DNA of 36,255 nucleotides from an uncultured SAR116 cluster alpha proteobacterium (GCA_902618195.1 CACMZO010000012.1:1-36255), one strand, 5' to 3'. Positions 6,289 to 18,253 are shown, counted from the stretch's first letter. Notes: generated by a model from the letters alone, not told the origin. Translations and numbers: made by a program.

Positions 6289-7587
6289 ATGAACGTTTGT
6301 ACAGTTATACTTGGAGCAGGAAAAGGTTCTAGGATGAAGTCAATTACTCCTAAACCATTTCATAAGATTGCAAACTTAAAACTTATTGATTGGGTTCTTA
6401 ATACTCACAATTCAATTAAAATAGATAAAAAAATAATAGTAACCTCAAAAGATATAAATTATTCAGAATACTCTAAAACTAATCAAATTGTTATTCAAAA
6501 TGATCAATTAGGTACAGGTAATGCAGTTATTGAAACAAAAAATGAACTTAAAAATTTTAAAGGTGTGATCGTTATATGTTTTGCTGACACTCCTTTTATA
6601 ACAAAAAAAACCATAAAAAAACTAATTAACTCTATTGAACAAGGTAATGATATTGCATTAACCTCGTTTAAAAAAAATCTTAAGAACTCATATGGGAAAA
6701 TTATTTTATCTCAAAATGATAAACCAGTAAAAATTACTGAAGATAGAAATGGAAAATTAAACTCGCTTTTGTGTAATGGCGGGATAATGGCTTTTAACAG
6801 CAACATTATGTTCAATTTACTATCAAAGATTAAACCAGATAATATTTCAAAAGAATATTATTTAACGGAAGTTGTAGAGATAGCTTATAAAAATGGCCTT
6901 AAAATAGATCTCATTCATATTGACGAGCAAGAAATATTAGGAGTGAATTCTAGAGAAGATCTAGCTATGGCTGAAAAAATTATTCAAAAAAAATTTAGAC
7001 ATTTTTTTCTAAATAAAGGAGTAACATTAATAGATCCTGAAACTAATTATTTTTCTTATGACACTATTATTAAAAAAGATGTAATAATTTATCCCAATGT
7101 ATTTATTGGTGAAGGCGTTAAAATTGAAAGTGGTTCAAGTATTTTGTCATTTTGTCATTTGGAAAACTGCTATATAAAAAATAATGTGTCAATAGGTCCT
7201 TTTGCAAGAATTAGAGGTGATACTGTTTTAGATGAAAATAATAAAATTGGCAATTTTGTTGAATTGAAACATGTAATTTCAGAAAAAGATGTAAAAATTA
7301 ACCACCTTTCATATTTAGGTGATACTTCAATTGGAAAATCTAGTAACATAGGTGCAGGATCTATCACATGTAATTACGATGGTTATAAAAAAAACAAAAC
7401 ATTTATAGGTTCTAATGCTTTTGTTGGTTCAAACTCAACTATGGTTGCCCCCTTGAAAATTGGTAATAATAGTACAATCGGAGCTGGTTCAGTAATTACT
7501 GAGGATGTTTATGATGGTGACCTCGCGATTGGAAGAGAAAGACAAGTTAATAAAAAAGATAGATCAATTGCTAAGAAAAAAAATTAA
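6289..7587 (+). CDS. glmU: Bifunctional GlcNAc-1-P uridyltransferase / GlcN-1-P acetyltransferase
   Basis: GlmU acetylates glucosamine-1-phosphate and then couples it to UTP, giving UDP-GlcNAc for peptidoglycan and lipopolysaccharide. The N-terminal nucleotidyltransferase domain carries LGAGKGSRM (residues 8-16), DQLGTGNAV and FADTPF. From about residue 250 the C-terminal half is a left-handed beta-helix of hexapeptide repeats ending in IGAGSVI. The acetyltransferase motif is NHLSYLGD (His339, the catalytic-base position), followed by NIGAGSITCNYDG. Its 432 residues are slightly short of the usual 450-460. It diverges from glmS, and its stop overlaps by four bases the stop of the convergent glycosyltransferase-like gene. 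No ribosome binding site is visible. Confidence 0.96.
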   Translation: MNVCTVILGAGKGSRMKSITPKPFHKIANLKLIDWVLNTHNSIKIDKKIIVTSKDINYSEYSKTNQIVIQNDQLGTGNAVIETKNELKNFKGVIVICFADTPFITKKTIKKLINSIEQGNDIALTSFKKNLKNSYGKIILSQNDKPVKITEDRNGKLNSLLCNGGIMAFNSNIMFNLLSKIKPDNISKEYYLTEVVEIAYKNGLKIDLIHIDEQEILGVNSREDLAMAEKIIQKKFRHFFLNKGVTLIDPETNYFSYDTIIKKDVIIYPNVFIGEGVKIESGSSILSFCHLENCYIKNNVSIGPFARIRGDTVLDENNKIGNFVELKHVISEKDVKINHLSYLGDTSIGKSSNIGAGSITCNYDGYKKNKTFIGSNAFVGSNSTMVAPLKIGNNSTIGAGSVITEDVYDGDLAIGRERQVNKKDRSIAKKKN

Positions 7588-8384
7588 TATCCTCTATCAT
7601 CAACTCTTAAGTGTTTGAACAAGCCATTTGTTACAATCAGATTCCACCTTTTATTTCTCCACCACTGATTATTTAGCTCAATTTCAATATTTTTAAATCC
7701 ATTAATTTTTTTGCTACTATCAGTAAATTCAGCCTCTTTAATAATTACTTTTAAAAAAAAATTTCTATCAACCATAATTGCTAAGTTTGACCAATTCATA
7801 ATTTCAGATGTAATTAAATAGGAATTATTTTCTAATTTTGATATATATTTAGGAAATTTTATATGTGGATCTTTTTCAATATATATTCCTGTACCAATTA
7901 ACTTTTTTGCTTTGTACGGTCTTAAAAACCTTTTTATTTTTTTTAAAGTTCCACAACCCCAATATTTTTTATATTTGTTTATAGCATGAAAAGGTTCACC
8001 GGGATCTTTAATACTTCTTAATCTAACTTGAGCTGCCTTATATTTATACAAGTGTTTAAGCGACTGTTTAAGTAAAGTATTTGTTATCTTATCATTCGCA
8101 ACTAAAGACAAGTCATTCTCTAAAAGTAATAGAGGTCCATCAGGCATGTTTAATGCTAAATTTTTAAACCCATTTAAGATACCAATATTCTTTTTAAATA
8201 AAATAGGTTTATATCCAAAGCTTTTGCAGATTTTTATCCCTTCATTATTATATTCAGGTAAACAAATAAATTTAGAATGAGTTAAAGAATTTAATCCATT
8301 TTCTTCATAACTTTTTAATGAATTATAAAGGCTTGCATAACCTTTCCAACTTAAAATCCCAATTGAAAAATTATGATTTTTCAT
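7584..8384 (-). CDS. Glycosyltransferase-like protein (GT-A, family 2-like)
   Basis: A 266-residue protein starting FSIGILSWKGYASLYNSLKSY, the pattern of the first beta-strand and helix of family 2 glycosyltransferases. The usual metal-binding DxD position appears as LLLLENDLSLV (Glu-Asn-Asp), which still offers two acidic residues. No membrane segment is seen, so the protein is probably cytoplasmic or peripheral. The donor and acceptor cannot be read from the sequence. It is the last gene of the minus-strand mreB-mreC-mreD-mrdA-rodA-sbmA-like run, and its start overlaps the upstream gene by 14 bases. A role in envelope glycans is plausible but inferred. Its 3' end overlaps that of glmU by four bases. 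Confidence 0.65.
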   Translation of the reverse strand: MKNHNFSIGILSWKGYASLYNSLKSYEENGLNSLTHSKFICLPEYNNEGIKICKSFGYKPILFKKNIGILNGFKNLALNMPDGPLLLLENDLSLVANDKITNTLLKQSLKHLYKYKAAQVRLRSIKDPGEPFHAINKYKKYWGCGTLKKIKRFLRPYKAKKLIGTGIYIEKDPHIKFPKYISKLENNSYLITSEIMNWSNLAIMVDRNFFLKVIIKEAEFTDSSKKINGFKNIEIELNNQWWRNKRWNLIVTNGLFKHLRVDDRGY

Positions 8385-9381
8385 TTTCTACAAGAGCATT
8401 GTTATCTACACCATTTAATATTATCTGTTTTTCAAATTCTCTAAGTCTTTTATAAACACTTGCTAATTCTATAATTGTTGGCCATGCCTTTAATAAGTAC
8501 TGCATTGAACCTTCAACTCTACCAAATGCTCTTATTATTTGTTGCATAACTCCTAAGGTTACAACACCAGCGACAATAGCCGGCGCAAGAAAAACATATG
8601 CACTTAATACATTAGCTTGTAAATAAGCCATTCTACCAATATTAAAATAAAGGTATCTCAAGTAACTTAGAAAATGTATTTGTTTAACATCACTAAACAA
8701 TTCATCTATACTTTTTGGTCGAACAAACTGGTCATCTTCTGCAATAACTAAAATTTTTCTGTATGCTGCTTCTTTTTTCTGTAAATCATACTCAATACCT
8801 ACTAACCTTAATATCCAGCCAAGGCCAATTAAAAAAATTGTTCCCCCAATAGTCCATATAAGTGCACCAGTTATTAATCCATATTGCCAATCGCCAAAAA
8901 AATAAATTGGTATTCCTAGAGATAACCCAAACAAGATTGGTATAAACTGAATTAAAACCATTATAGATTCAACTAGGCTCGTGCCAAGTGATTCCATTAT
9001 TCTTGCAAATTTAACAGTATCTTCTTGAACCCTTTGCGCAGCTCCTTCAATACTTCTAGCAGTTTTATATACTGAATGATACCAGTCAACCATTGCTGTT
9101 CTCCACCTAAATAAATAGTGAGCTGTAAAATAACTTATTATTACATATAAACCTACATACATCCCTGCTAAACTTATAAAAGAAAATAAGCTATCCCAAT
9201 ATTCTTCAATAGTTATAGAATTAGGAGAACCCAACGCTTTTTGAATCATATCATAAAATTTTCCAAACCACTCATTTATTTTCACGTCAATTTTAACTTG
9301 TACCCATAATGAAAATAAAATCAAAAATGATCCTAACCATGACCATAAAAACCATTTTTTTATTTTAAAAAATCTAAACAT
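8371..9381 (-). CDS. SbmA/BacA-family inner-membrane peptide transporter-like protein
   Basis: A 336-residue multi-spanning membrane protein. It shows the SbmA/BacA signature FRWRTAMVDWY followed by IEGAAQRVQEDTVKFA, and a C-terminal RVEGSMQYLLKAWPTIIELASVYKRLREFE that aligns with the end of SbmA. SbmA/BacA proteins import peptides, including antimicrobial peptides, using the proton gradient, and BacA affects very-long-chain lipid A in some alphaproteobacteria. Compared with E. coli SbmA (406 residues) this protein lacks roughly the first 70-80 residues, so one or two N-terminal spans are absent. Its start overlaps the end of rodA by eight bases, and its end overlaps the glycosyltransferase-like gene by 14. 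No ATP-binding domain is present. Confidence 0.85.
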   Translation of the reverse strand: MFRFFKIKKWFLWSWLGSFLILFSLWVQVKIDVKINEWFGKFYDMIQKALGSPNSITIEEYWDSLFSFISLAGMYVGLYVIISYFTAHYLFRWRTAMVDWYHSVYKTARSIEGAAQRVQEDTVKFARIMESLGTSLVESIMVLIQFIPILFGLSLGIPIYFFGDWQYGLITGALIWTIGGTIFLIGLGWILRLVGIEYDLQKKEAAYRKILVIAEDDQFVRPKSIDELFSDVKQIHFLSYLRYLYFNIGRMAYLQANVLSAYVFLAPAIVAGVVTLGVMQQIIRAFGRVEGSMQYLLKAWPTIIELASVYKRLREFEKQIILNGVDNNALVENEKS

Positions 9382-10483
9382 TTCTGCTAACTCTTATGCT
9401 TTGAATTATACCTAATCCAATGAAGATTGTTATAAGAGAAGTGCCTCCATTGCTTATAAAAGGAAGTGGAGCTCCTACCACAGGTATTAAACCAGTTACC
9501 ATACCAATATTAAAAAAAATATATAAAAAAATTAAAAAGGAAACCCCAAAAATTAAAATTTTATTAGTAACATTTTCTTCTTTTAAAAATTCTCTTATCA
9601 AAATAATATTAATGAAAAAATACAATATTAATACTAACATAGAACCCACAAAACCCATTTCTTCTGAAATTAATGTAAATACAAAATCGGTATGTTTTTC
9701 TGGTAAAAAATCTAGTCTACTCTGACTTCCAGTTAAAAATCCTTTACCAAATATTCCTCCAGAACCTATTGCAATTTTTGATTGCATTATCTGGTAACCT
9801 TTCCCAAGAGTATCTAGTTCAGGGTTTAAAAAAACTAAAATTCTATATTTTTGATATTCAAGTAAGTTTTGCCATATTATAGGCAGAGAAATTAAAGATA
9901 CTAGTACTATTGAGGAAATAATATTCCATGATAAACCATTTACAAAAATTACAGCAAAACCAAGTAATATTAACATAGAGCCAGTACCGAGATCTGGTTG
10001 ATTAATAATTAAAAACCCGGGTGTAAGAACTAAAAAAATTGCAAAAATGTTATATAAAAAATTTTTTGAATTATTTGGATAATGAGTAAAGAACTTTGCT
10101 AACAATAAAATTATAGATATCTTCGCTAATTCAGATGGTTGAAAAAAAAAATATTTAAGATTAATCCATCTTTTCACATCGCCAACTCCAAAATAAATGA
10201 CATAGATTAAACATAAAATGCAAAATACATATAAAACTACTGAAAAATTCATTATAAAGTTAATATTAAACTGACTTAAAATAAATATTATTAAAAAACC
10301 CAAAATAATTTTATATATGTGATTAGTTGCCCAGGGATTTAAACTACCATCTCCTGCTGAATAAAGCGCACCAACTCCTATTACACATACAATTAAAACC
10401 AAAAATAATAGCAACCAATCCATTTTAAGGAGTTTTTTCAAAATACTGTCTGGTTTGTAAAACTTGTTATTATAAGAAAACAT
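9374..10483 (-). CDS. rodA: Rod-shape SEDS peptidoglycan glycosyltransferase RodA
   Basis: RodA polymerises lipid II glycan strands during cell elongation, working with PBP2. This 369-residue protein has about ten membrane spans and the SEDS-family motifs: KRWINLKYFFFQPSELAK, NQPDLGTGSM, and LPEKHTDFVFTLISEEMG with the essential Asp in the loop after the HT pair. The C-terminus carries PVVGAPLPFISNGGTSL. It follows mrdA (PBP2), its partner, with a 12-base gap, and overlaps the SbmA-like gene by eight bases. The order mreB-mreC-mreD-mrdA-rodA places the whole elongasome core in one run. FtsW is the main alternative, but pairing with PBP2 and MreBCD favours RodA. Confidence 0.96.
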   Translation of the reverse strand: MFSYNNKFYKPDSILKKLLKMDWLLLFLVLIVCVIGVGALYSAGDGSLNPWATNHIYKIILGFLIIFILSQFNINFIMNFSVVLYVFCILCLIYVIYFGVGDVKRWINLKYFFFQPSELAKISIILLLAKFFTHYPNNSKNFLYNIFAIFLVLTPGFLIINQPDLGTGSMLILLGFAVIFVNGLSWNIISSIVLVSLISLPIIWQNLLEYQKYRILVFLNPELDTLGKGYQIMQSKIAIGSGGIFGKGFLTGSQSRLDFLPEKHTDFVFTLISEEMGFVGSMLVLILYFFINIILIREFLKEENVTNKILIFGVSFLIFLYIFFNIGMVTGLIPVVGAPLPFISNGGTSLITIFIGLGIIQSIRVSRNV

Positions 10484-10495
10484 TTTTATACTTAT

Positions 10496-12319
10496 TCAAA
10501 CTAATAATTTTTCCATTACATCTTTTGCAATAGGAGCAGCGATAGTAGAGCCACTACCCCCATGCTCAACAATGACACAAATTGCATATTTAGGTTTTTC
10601 TAACGGGGCATAGCCTACAAATAGAGCGTGGTCACGTTTTTTCCATTCACGATCTTTATTTTTAATAATTCCTTTTTCCCTTTCATCTTCAGAAATTCTT
10701 ACAACCTGTACAGTTCCTGTTTTCCCTGCCATTTTGATATTTTTTATTTTTAACTTAGATTTATATGCTGTGCCCATCTCACTATTAACTACATCAGACA
10801 TTGCTTTTTTAATATAATTTAAATGATTTTTATTTATGTCTAATTTTGCAAATTTTTTTGCTTTACCAGATAATAATGTTGGTTCAATTGACAATTCTGA
10901 ATTTGCTATTCTAGAGACCATTGTAACTAACTCAATAGGATTACTAAGCATATAACCTTGACCAATAGAGGCATTAATAGTTTCTCCTGGAGTCCACCTT
11001 GTTCCTTTAACATCTAATTTCCATTTCTTAGAGGGAACTAAACCTCTTCGGAGTTCATTTAACTCTAAATTAATATTTGCATCTAGACCAAGTTTTCTTA
11101 GCATTAAACCAATTTTTTCAATACCTACTTTTAATCCAAGTTCATAGAAAAACACATCACATGATCTTTCTATTGCTTGTGATAAATTTATATTTCCATG
11201 TCCATATTTATGCCAACAATGAAATTTCATATCACCATATTCTTTAACTCCGTTGCAAAAAAACTTTTTATCATAACCAATTACACCACTTTCTAGAGCA
11301 GCAAGTGCCACAGCCATTTTAATTGTAGACCCAGGTGGATAAAGACCAGAAACAGCTCTATTAAGAAGAGGCGCCTTTTTATTATTAATTAATAATTTCC
11401 ATTCTTTAGATTTGACACCTCTAGTAAAAATATTTGGATTAAAATTTGGTGATGAGACACAACATACTAGTTCTCCAGTATTTACATTCATTACCACCAC
11501 AGAACCTGTCTCTGGTTCATTAAATTTTGATTTTTTTGAATTAAGGTTTTGAAGTCTGGTTAATGCATATGATTGAATATTTAAATCAATACTAAGATTT
11601 AAATTTTTTCCAGGATTAGGTTTTTCATATAAATTAGAGGTTATAATTTTTCCTCTAGCATTAACTTCTTCTCTCCTTCTTCCAAATTCACCTCTCAGCT
11701 GATTATCAAAAAATTTTTCCAAACCATATTTTCCAATTCGTAAATTGGAAAAATTTATTAGGTTTTTATTTTTTTTTAAGTCTCTTTCAGTCAATTTTCC
11801 AGTATATCCTATTAAATGACTTGTTATCGTTCCTTGAGGATAAACTCTTTTTTTAGTCATTAAAAAATTTACCTCTGGAAACTCATGTAATCTTACTGCT
11901 ATTTTAGAAATATCTCTTTGAGAAAGATTATCTGTAATAAATACATTAATATTCTTTTTTTTTAAATTTTTATATCTATTTTCAAAAATCTTTACATCTT
12001 CCTGGTTAAGATTTGTAATTAATAAAAGCTTATCTAAAATTTTTTTTAAATTTAAATTTTGAGATGATTTTATGTATAAACTAAAAGCATCTCTATTCGC
12101 CGCTAAAACTCTACCCTTTCTATCATAAATTTCTCCTCTTTCTGGAACAACTAAACTAAAATTAAACTGATTATTTCTAGATAATTTATCATACTTTTTA
12201 TTTTCAATAACTTGAAGGTCAAATAATCTCCATGATAATACTCCAAAAGAAATACCTTTTAAGGCAGACAATAAAAAAAATCTTCTTTCAATGTTTTTTT
12301 TTAAAATTAGATTTTTCAT
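10496..12319 (-). CDS. mrdA: Penicillin-binding protein 2 (elongation-specific transpeptidase)
   Basis: PBP2 cross-links peptidoglycan during elongation. This 607-residue protein has one N-terminal membrane span (FFLLSALKGISFGVLSW). A pedestal domain starting VPERGEIYDRKGRVLA follows, then a transpeptidase domain with the three penicillin-binding motifs: STIK (Ser331 nucleophile, Lys334), SCD (Ser386) and KTGT (Lys533). The FHCWHKYGHG segment before SCD is typical of PBP2 rather than PBP3. The start overlaps the mreD stop by four bases (ATGA), so translation is coupled. rodA follows after 12 bases. Confidence 0.97.
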   Translation of the reverse strand: MKNLILKKNIERRFFLLSALKGISFGVLSWRLFDLQVIENKKYDKLSRNNQFNFSLVVPERGEIYDRKGRVLAANRDAFSLYIKSSQNLNLKKILDKLLLITNLNQEDVKIFENRYKNLKKKNINVFITDNLSQRDISKIAVRLHEFPEVNFLMTKKRVYPQGTITSHLIGYTGKLTERDLKKNKNLINFSNLRIGKYGLEKFFDNQLRGEFGRRREEVNARGKIITSNLYEKPNPGKNLNLSIDLNIQSYALTRLQNLNSKKSKFNEPETGSVVVMNVNTGELVCCVSSPNFNPNIFTRGVKSKEWKLLINNKKAPLLNRAVSGLYPPGSTIKMAVALAALESGVIGYDKKFFCNGVKEYGDMKFHCWHKYGHGNINLSQAIERSCDVFFYELGLKVGIEKIGLMLRKLGLDANINLELNELRRGLVPSKKWKLDVKGTRWTPGETINASIGQGYMLSNPIELVTMVSRIANSELSIEPTLLSGKAKKFAKLDINKNHLNYIKKAMSDVVNSEMGTAYKSKLKIKNIKMAGKTGTVQVVRISEDEREKGIIKNKDREWKKRDHALFVGYAPLEKPKYAICVIVEHGGSGSTIAAPIAKDVMEKLLV

Positions 12320-12828
12320 TTACTTACAAATACTTTAAAGACTATTTTTGGTACATCAATTAAAAATAAAACTACAGGGAAAAGTAAAAGAGTTGTTCCA
12401 ATATTAAATGAAATTGCATAGATATCTGGATATTTAAAATTTAAGATTATAAAAATGACCTTCATAATTAATAAACTCATGATATACGAAAAAGAAAATA
12501 AAAACCACTCACCATATTTTTTTAGGATCTTTTTACTAATACTTAAATTTAATGTAAACAACTTCAAAAATAAAAAAAACAAAGAATGAATTCCTATTAG
12601 TCCTCCTGTTATCAGATCATATAAAAGTCCATATAAAATTATTATAATACTAGATACTTCGTAATCTACTCTTCTTATAGTAAGAAATAAAACTATAGCT
12701 ATAATATATGGCTGCGAAATTACAAAGAATGATAGAAAATTTAAAGAAATTTGTAAAAAAGAAGCCGCTAGAATAATCAGGGTAAAAATTAGATTTTTAA
12801 AAAAATATTCTGAGTTATACTTTTCCAT
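12316..12828 (-). CDS. mreD: Rod shape-determining membrane protein MreD
   Basis: A 170-residue, strongly hydrophobic protein with about five membrane spans. Sequence conservation in MreD is low, but RRVDYEVSSIIIILYGLLYDLITGGLIGIHSL matches the typical central segment (a Gly-Leu-x-x-Asp pattern followed by G-x-x-G). Its place between mreC and mrdA is the canonical MreD position. MreD is part of the elongasome, linking MreB filaments to the peptidoglycan synthases. It starts 10 bases after mreC and overlaps mrdA by four bases. Confidence 0.9.
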   Translation of the reverse strand: MEKYNSEYFFKNLIFTLIILAASFLQISLNFLSFFVISQPYIIAIVLFLTIRRVDYEVSSIIIILYGLLYDLITGGLIGIHSLFFLFLKLFTLNLSISKKILKKYGEWFLFSFSYIMSLLIMKVIFIILNFKYPDIYAISFNIGTTLLLFPVVLFLIDVPKIVFKVFVSK

Positions 12829-12838
12829 TGAGATAAAT

Positions 12839-13732
12839 TTAATTAATAAATTTATTAAAACCTTTCAAATTTATTTTGTTTTCATTTTCTTGAAGAGGGG
12901 CAAATCCAATAGATTTTTTTCTATTCTCTAAATTAATATTAGAGATTATAGAAACAAATCTTAATTTTTGAGGATTAGGTAGTGGCTGAACGTAATAATT
13001 TCCATTTGATACAGATATTATTTTTCCAACATTTACACCTGATGGGAAAACACCACCATGCCCTGAAGTTTCTATAATTTCTCCAATAATAGGTTTAGCT
13101 TCTGAAGATAAAAATCTTAATTTTAATAATTTTCCATTTTCGCCCTGAGCAATAGCTGGCCAACCACTTTGAGTTAAATATGAGGGTATCATAGAATTTA
13201 TATCTATTGTTAATAACACTCTACTTGAGGATGGCCCAACACTTATTATAGAGCCTACTAAACCTAAAGATGAAATTACTGGTTGTCCTTTTTTTATGCC
13301 ATCTACACTTCCTCCATTGATAACCATAGTCTTTGCAAAAGTTCCACCAGAAATATTTAATACTCTTCCAGTAAAAATAATTTTATTACGATCAATTTTA
13401 AAATTTAATAATTTTTTTAATTCAATTAACTCACTTTCTGTATTTGCTAATTTTGTTTCTATAATCTTTAGTCTACGATTTTCACTTTTAAGTTTTATAT
13501 TTTCATCCCTTAGAAAAGTTGCAGATTGAACATCTTTTATTACATTCTCTAATTCTAAAGCTGGTTTGCTTACTAAATGAGATATTGGAGAAAAAAAGTC
13601 TGTTAAAAAAGAAGATAAATTTCTAAGAGCTATTAAATCTAATTTGCCTATAAATATTAGAATTAAGCAGATGAAAATTAATAATGAATTAAATAATTTA
13701 TTTTTATATAATTTACTTTTTTCAAAAAGCAT
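12839..13732 (-). CDS. mreC: Rod shape-determining protein MreC
   Basis: A 297-residue bitopic protein. One N-terminal membrane span (LLIFICLILIFIGKLDLI) is followed by a coiled coil (about residues 70-110, KLKSENRRLKIIETKLANTE) and a periplasmic beta domain. That domain contains the MreC signatures VINGGSVDGIKKGQPVI, GLVGSIISVGPSSSRVLL and VFPSGVNVGKI. MreC organises PBP2 and RodA in the periplasm along MreB. It lies 31 bases downstream of mreB and 10 bases before mreD. The length is normal for an alphaproteobacterium. Confidence 0.95.
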   Translation of the reverse strand: MLFEKSKLYKNKLFNSLLIFICLILIFIGKLDLIALRNLSSFLTDFFSPISHLVSKPALELENVIKDVQSATFLRDENIKLKSENRRLKIIETKLANTESELIELKKLLNFKIDRNKIIFTGRVLNISGGTFAKTMVINGGSVDGIKKGQPVISSLGLVGSIISVGPSSSRVLLTIDINSMIPSYLTQSGWPAIAQGENGKLLKLRFLSSEAKPIIGEIIETSGHGGVFPSGVNVGKIISVSNGNYYVQPLPNPQKLRFVSIISNINLENRKKSIGFAPLQENENKINLKGFNKFIN

Positions 13733-13763
13733 ACAGAGTATATATAATCATAAAATCAAACTA

Positions 13764-14801
<1,038 letters not shown>

Positions 14802-14839
14802 TTACCTTTCTATATAAAAATATCATACAATAATATAAA

Positions 14840-15868
<1,029 letters not shown>

Positions 15869-15876
15869 TTATTAAT

Positions 15877-16434
15877 TTAGTCAAAAATTTTATTAATTAT
15901 TTTTGTTTCAGTTTCATGTCCTCTGGACATCGCGGAAACACCAGTACGTGAAATTTCAATATCACCTAGAGATTTCATTAAATTTACAAACGCATCTATT
16001 TTATTAGGTTTTCCTGTTAATTCAAAAACAAAACTTTTGAGTGTTACATCAAGTGTTTTAGCTCTAAAGGTATCCGCAATTCTAAGAGCTTCAACCCTAT
16101 CTAACCCAGAAGAAACGACTTTTACAAGAGCTAATTCACTTTTTATGAATGGGCCTTCAAGTGTCAAGTCTCTTACAAGATGAACAGGAATTAACCTTGA
16201 TAATTGTGATTTTATTTGTTCAATTGTATTACTGGTACCTTTTGTTACAATAGAAATTCTAGAAAGACTTCTTTTATTATCAATTTCTGTAACAGTTAAA
16301 CTTTCAATATTATAACCTCTTCCAGAAAATAAACCAATTACCCTTGCTAAAGTTCCAGGTTCGTTATTTACAACGACCGTCAAAGTTCTTATACTTTCTT
16401 TTTCTTCTACATTTAATCTTTCGTAGATTGACAT
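15877..16434 (-). CDS. ilvN: Acetolactate synthase small (regulatory) subunit
   Basis: This 185-residue protein binds the large AHAS subunit, stimulates it and gives valine feedback inhibition. The N-terminal ACT domain reads LTVVVNNEPGTLARVIGLFSGRGYNIESLTV, with the GRGYNI loop that binds valine. A second ACT-like domain follows (residues 90 onward, ALVKVVSSG), ending with FVFELTGKPNKIDAF and ISRTGVSAMSRG. The length matches the longer alphaproteobacterial form. It is often named ilvH as well; the symbol choice is conventional. It lies two bases after ilvB and 17 before ilvC. Confidence 0.96.
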   Translation of the reverse strand: MSIYERLNVEEKESIRTLTVVVNNEPGTLARVIGLFSGRGYNIESLTVTEIDNKRSLSRISIVTKGTSNTIEQIKSQLSRLIPVHLVRDLTLEGPFIKSELALVKVVSSGLDRVEALRIADTFRAKTLDVTLKSFVFELTGKPNKIDAFVNLMKSLGDIEISRTGVSAMSRGHETETKIINKIFD

Positions 16435-16436
16435 AA

Positions 16437-18191
16437 TTATACAAGCGCCAATCCATCAGATGAAACTTTTTGTTTCTTTTTATCCTCTTTATTTAAAATC
16501 ATATCATAATGAGCAGACCCAGATGGTATCATTGGAAAACAATTTTCTTCTTTTGCAACGCATATATCTGCTAAAACTGGACCGTTATGCTCCAACATTT
16601 GGTCGATAACACTTTGCAGCTCATTCATCTTTTCAGCTCTAATTCCTTTAATACCGAAACTGTCAGCTAGTTTTATAAAATCTGGTAAAGAATCTGTATA
16701 ACTCTCACTATATCTGGATCCATGAATTAACTCTTGCCATTGTCTCACCATGCCCATCCATTGATTATTAATAATAAATATCTTAATTGGTAGATTATAT
16801 TGTACGATAGTAGATAATTCTTGCATATTCATCAAAAACGATGCTTCTCCAGCTATATCTATAACTAAAGATTTTGGGTTTGCTATTTGAACTCCGATTG
16901 AAGCTGGCAAACCATACCCCATAGTTCCTAAACCTCCAGATGTCATCCAATGATTAGGTTTTGAAAAACCAAAATATTGTGCCGCCCACATTTGATGCTG
17001 ACCGACTTCAGTAGTAACAAACGGGTCAACTGATTTTGTTACTTTATATAGTTTTTCAATAGCATATTGAGGTTTAATGATTACTTCATCGGTTGAATAT
17101 GAAAGAGATTTTTTTTCTTTCCATTTTTTTATATCTAACCACCAACTTTTACAAGAAAATGTTTTTAAATTTCTTTTTTTAAGCTCATTATAAATTTCTT
17201 TTAGTACAATTTTTACATCGCTGATAATAGGTAAATCAACTTGAACTATTTTATTAATCGAAGAAGGATCGATATCTATATGAATTTTTTTTGAATTAGG
17301 TGAAAAAGCATCTAATCTACCGGTAACTCTATCATCAAATCTAGCACCAACATTGATCATCAAGTCACAATTATGCATTGCTAAATTAGCCTCATAAGTT
17401 CCATGCATACCCAACATTCCAAGAAAGTTTTTATTATCATGAGCAACAGCTCCAAGCCCCATTAATGTGAGTGTAACAGGAGCATTTAATAAGTTTATAA
17501 TCTTGTTTAAATATTGTGACGCTTCTACTCCGGAATTAATAATGCCTCCGCCACCATAAAAAATTGGTTTTTTTGAACTTAAAATTAAATCGACTATTTT
17601 TTTTATTTCACTAATTTTTACAGATTGGTTAGTAATAATTTTTTTACTAGTCACGACAGTTTTCTTTTCATATTTCACTTCAGAAAGTTGAATATCTTTT
17701 GGTAAATCAATTAGAACTGGGCCAGGTCTACCCATACTTGCAATTTCAAATGCTTCATGTACAACTTTACATAAATCTTTTGGTTTTTTTACGAGATAAT
17801 TATGCTTAGTTGCTGGCCTAGAAATTCCTGTCGTATCTGCTTCTTGGAAAGCATCAGTTCCTATCAGGTGTGTTGGTACTTGTCCAGTAATGCACACCAA
17901 TGGTACAGAATCCATTAATGCATCAGTGAGTCCTGTTATGGCGTTAGTTGCACCCGGACCAGAAGTTACTAATACACACCCTACCTTTCCCGTAGATCTT
18001 GCAAAACCCTCGGCAGCATGAACTGCTGCTTGTTCATGTCTTACAAGAATATGTTTTATTCTATTATTTTTAAAAATAGCATCGTAAACTGGTAATACGG
18101 CACCTCCAGGATAACCAAATACAGTATCTACATCATTTTCAATTAGTGCTTTAATAAGCGCTTCGGCACCATTCATACTTTTATTTAACAT
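16437..18191 (-). CDS. ilvB: Acetolactate synthase large (catalytic) subunit
   Basis: This ThDP-dependent enzyme condenses pyruvate with pyruvate or 2-oxobutyrate, the first common step of branched-chain amino acid synthesis. At 584 residues it is full length. It starts [32 protein letters not shown], has the catalytic glutamate in [16 protein letters not shown], an FAD-site [14 protein letters not shown] and the C-terminal ThDP region. There the usual GDGS is GEAS ([14 protein letters not shown]), followed by [15 protein letters not shown]. The Asp-to-Glu substitution is, as I recall, normal in alphaproteobacteria. It is the first gene of ilvB-ilvN-ilvC. Only 62 bases separate it from the miaA stop, so it may lie in a longer transcript. 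Confidence 0.97.
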   Translation of the reverse strand: MLNKSMNGAEALIKALIENDVDTVFGYPGGAVLPVYDAIFKNNRIKHILVRHEQAAVHAAEGFARSTGKVGCVLVTSGPGATNAITGLTDALMDSVPLVCITGQVPTHLIGTDAFQEADTTGISRPATKHNYLVKKPKDLCKVVHEAFEIASMGRPGPVLIDLPKDIQLSEVKYEKKTVVTSKKIITNQSVKISEIKKIVDLILSSKKPIFYGGGGIINSGVEASQYLNKIINLLNAPVTLTLMGLGAVAHDNKNFLGMLGMHGTYEANLAMHNCDLMINVGARFDDRVTGRLDAFSPNSKKIHIDIDPSSINKIVQVDLPIISDVKIVLKEIYNELKKRNLKTFSCKSWWLDIKKWKEKKSLSYSTDEVIIKPQYAIEKLYKVTKSVDPFVTTEVGQHQMWAAQYFGFSKPNHWMTSGGLGTMGYGLPASIGVQIANPKSLVIDIAGEASFLMNMQELSTIVQYNLPIKIFIINNQWMGMVRQWQELIHGSRYSESYTDSLPDFIKLADSFGIKGIRAEKMNELQSVIDQMLEHNGPVLADICVAKEENCFPMIPSGSAHYDMILNKEDKKKQKVSSDGLALV

Positions 18192-18253
18192 AATTGTCCC
18201 CGATATTAAATAACTTTGTTTATTAATTTGGTCAATATATTATTGATTAATAT

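Noticed and set aside
9420-9725. A 101-codon plus-strand open frame
   Set aside because: It is antisense to rodA, whose motifs are conserved. The other overlapping frames in core genes are shadows of the same kind.
16437-18191. Inactive acetolactate synthase because GDGS is GEAS
   Set aside because: The catalytic glutamate and the rest of the ThDP site are intact. As I recall, GEAS is standard in alphaproteobacterial AHAS.
18192-18253. Attenuator or leader peptide before ilvB
   Set aside because: The 62-base gap has no run of Val, Leu or Ile codons and no paired terminator hairpin.
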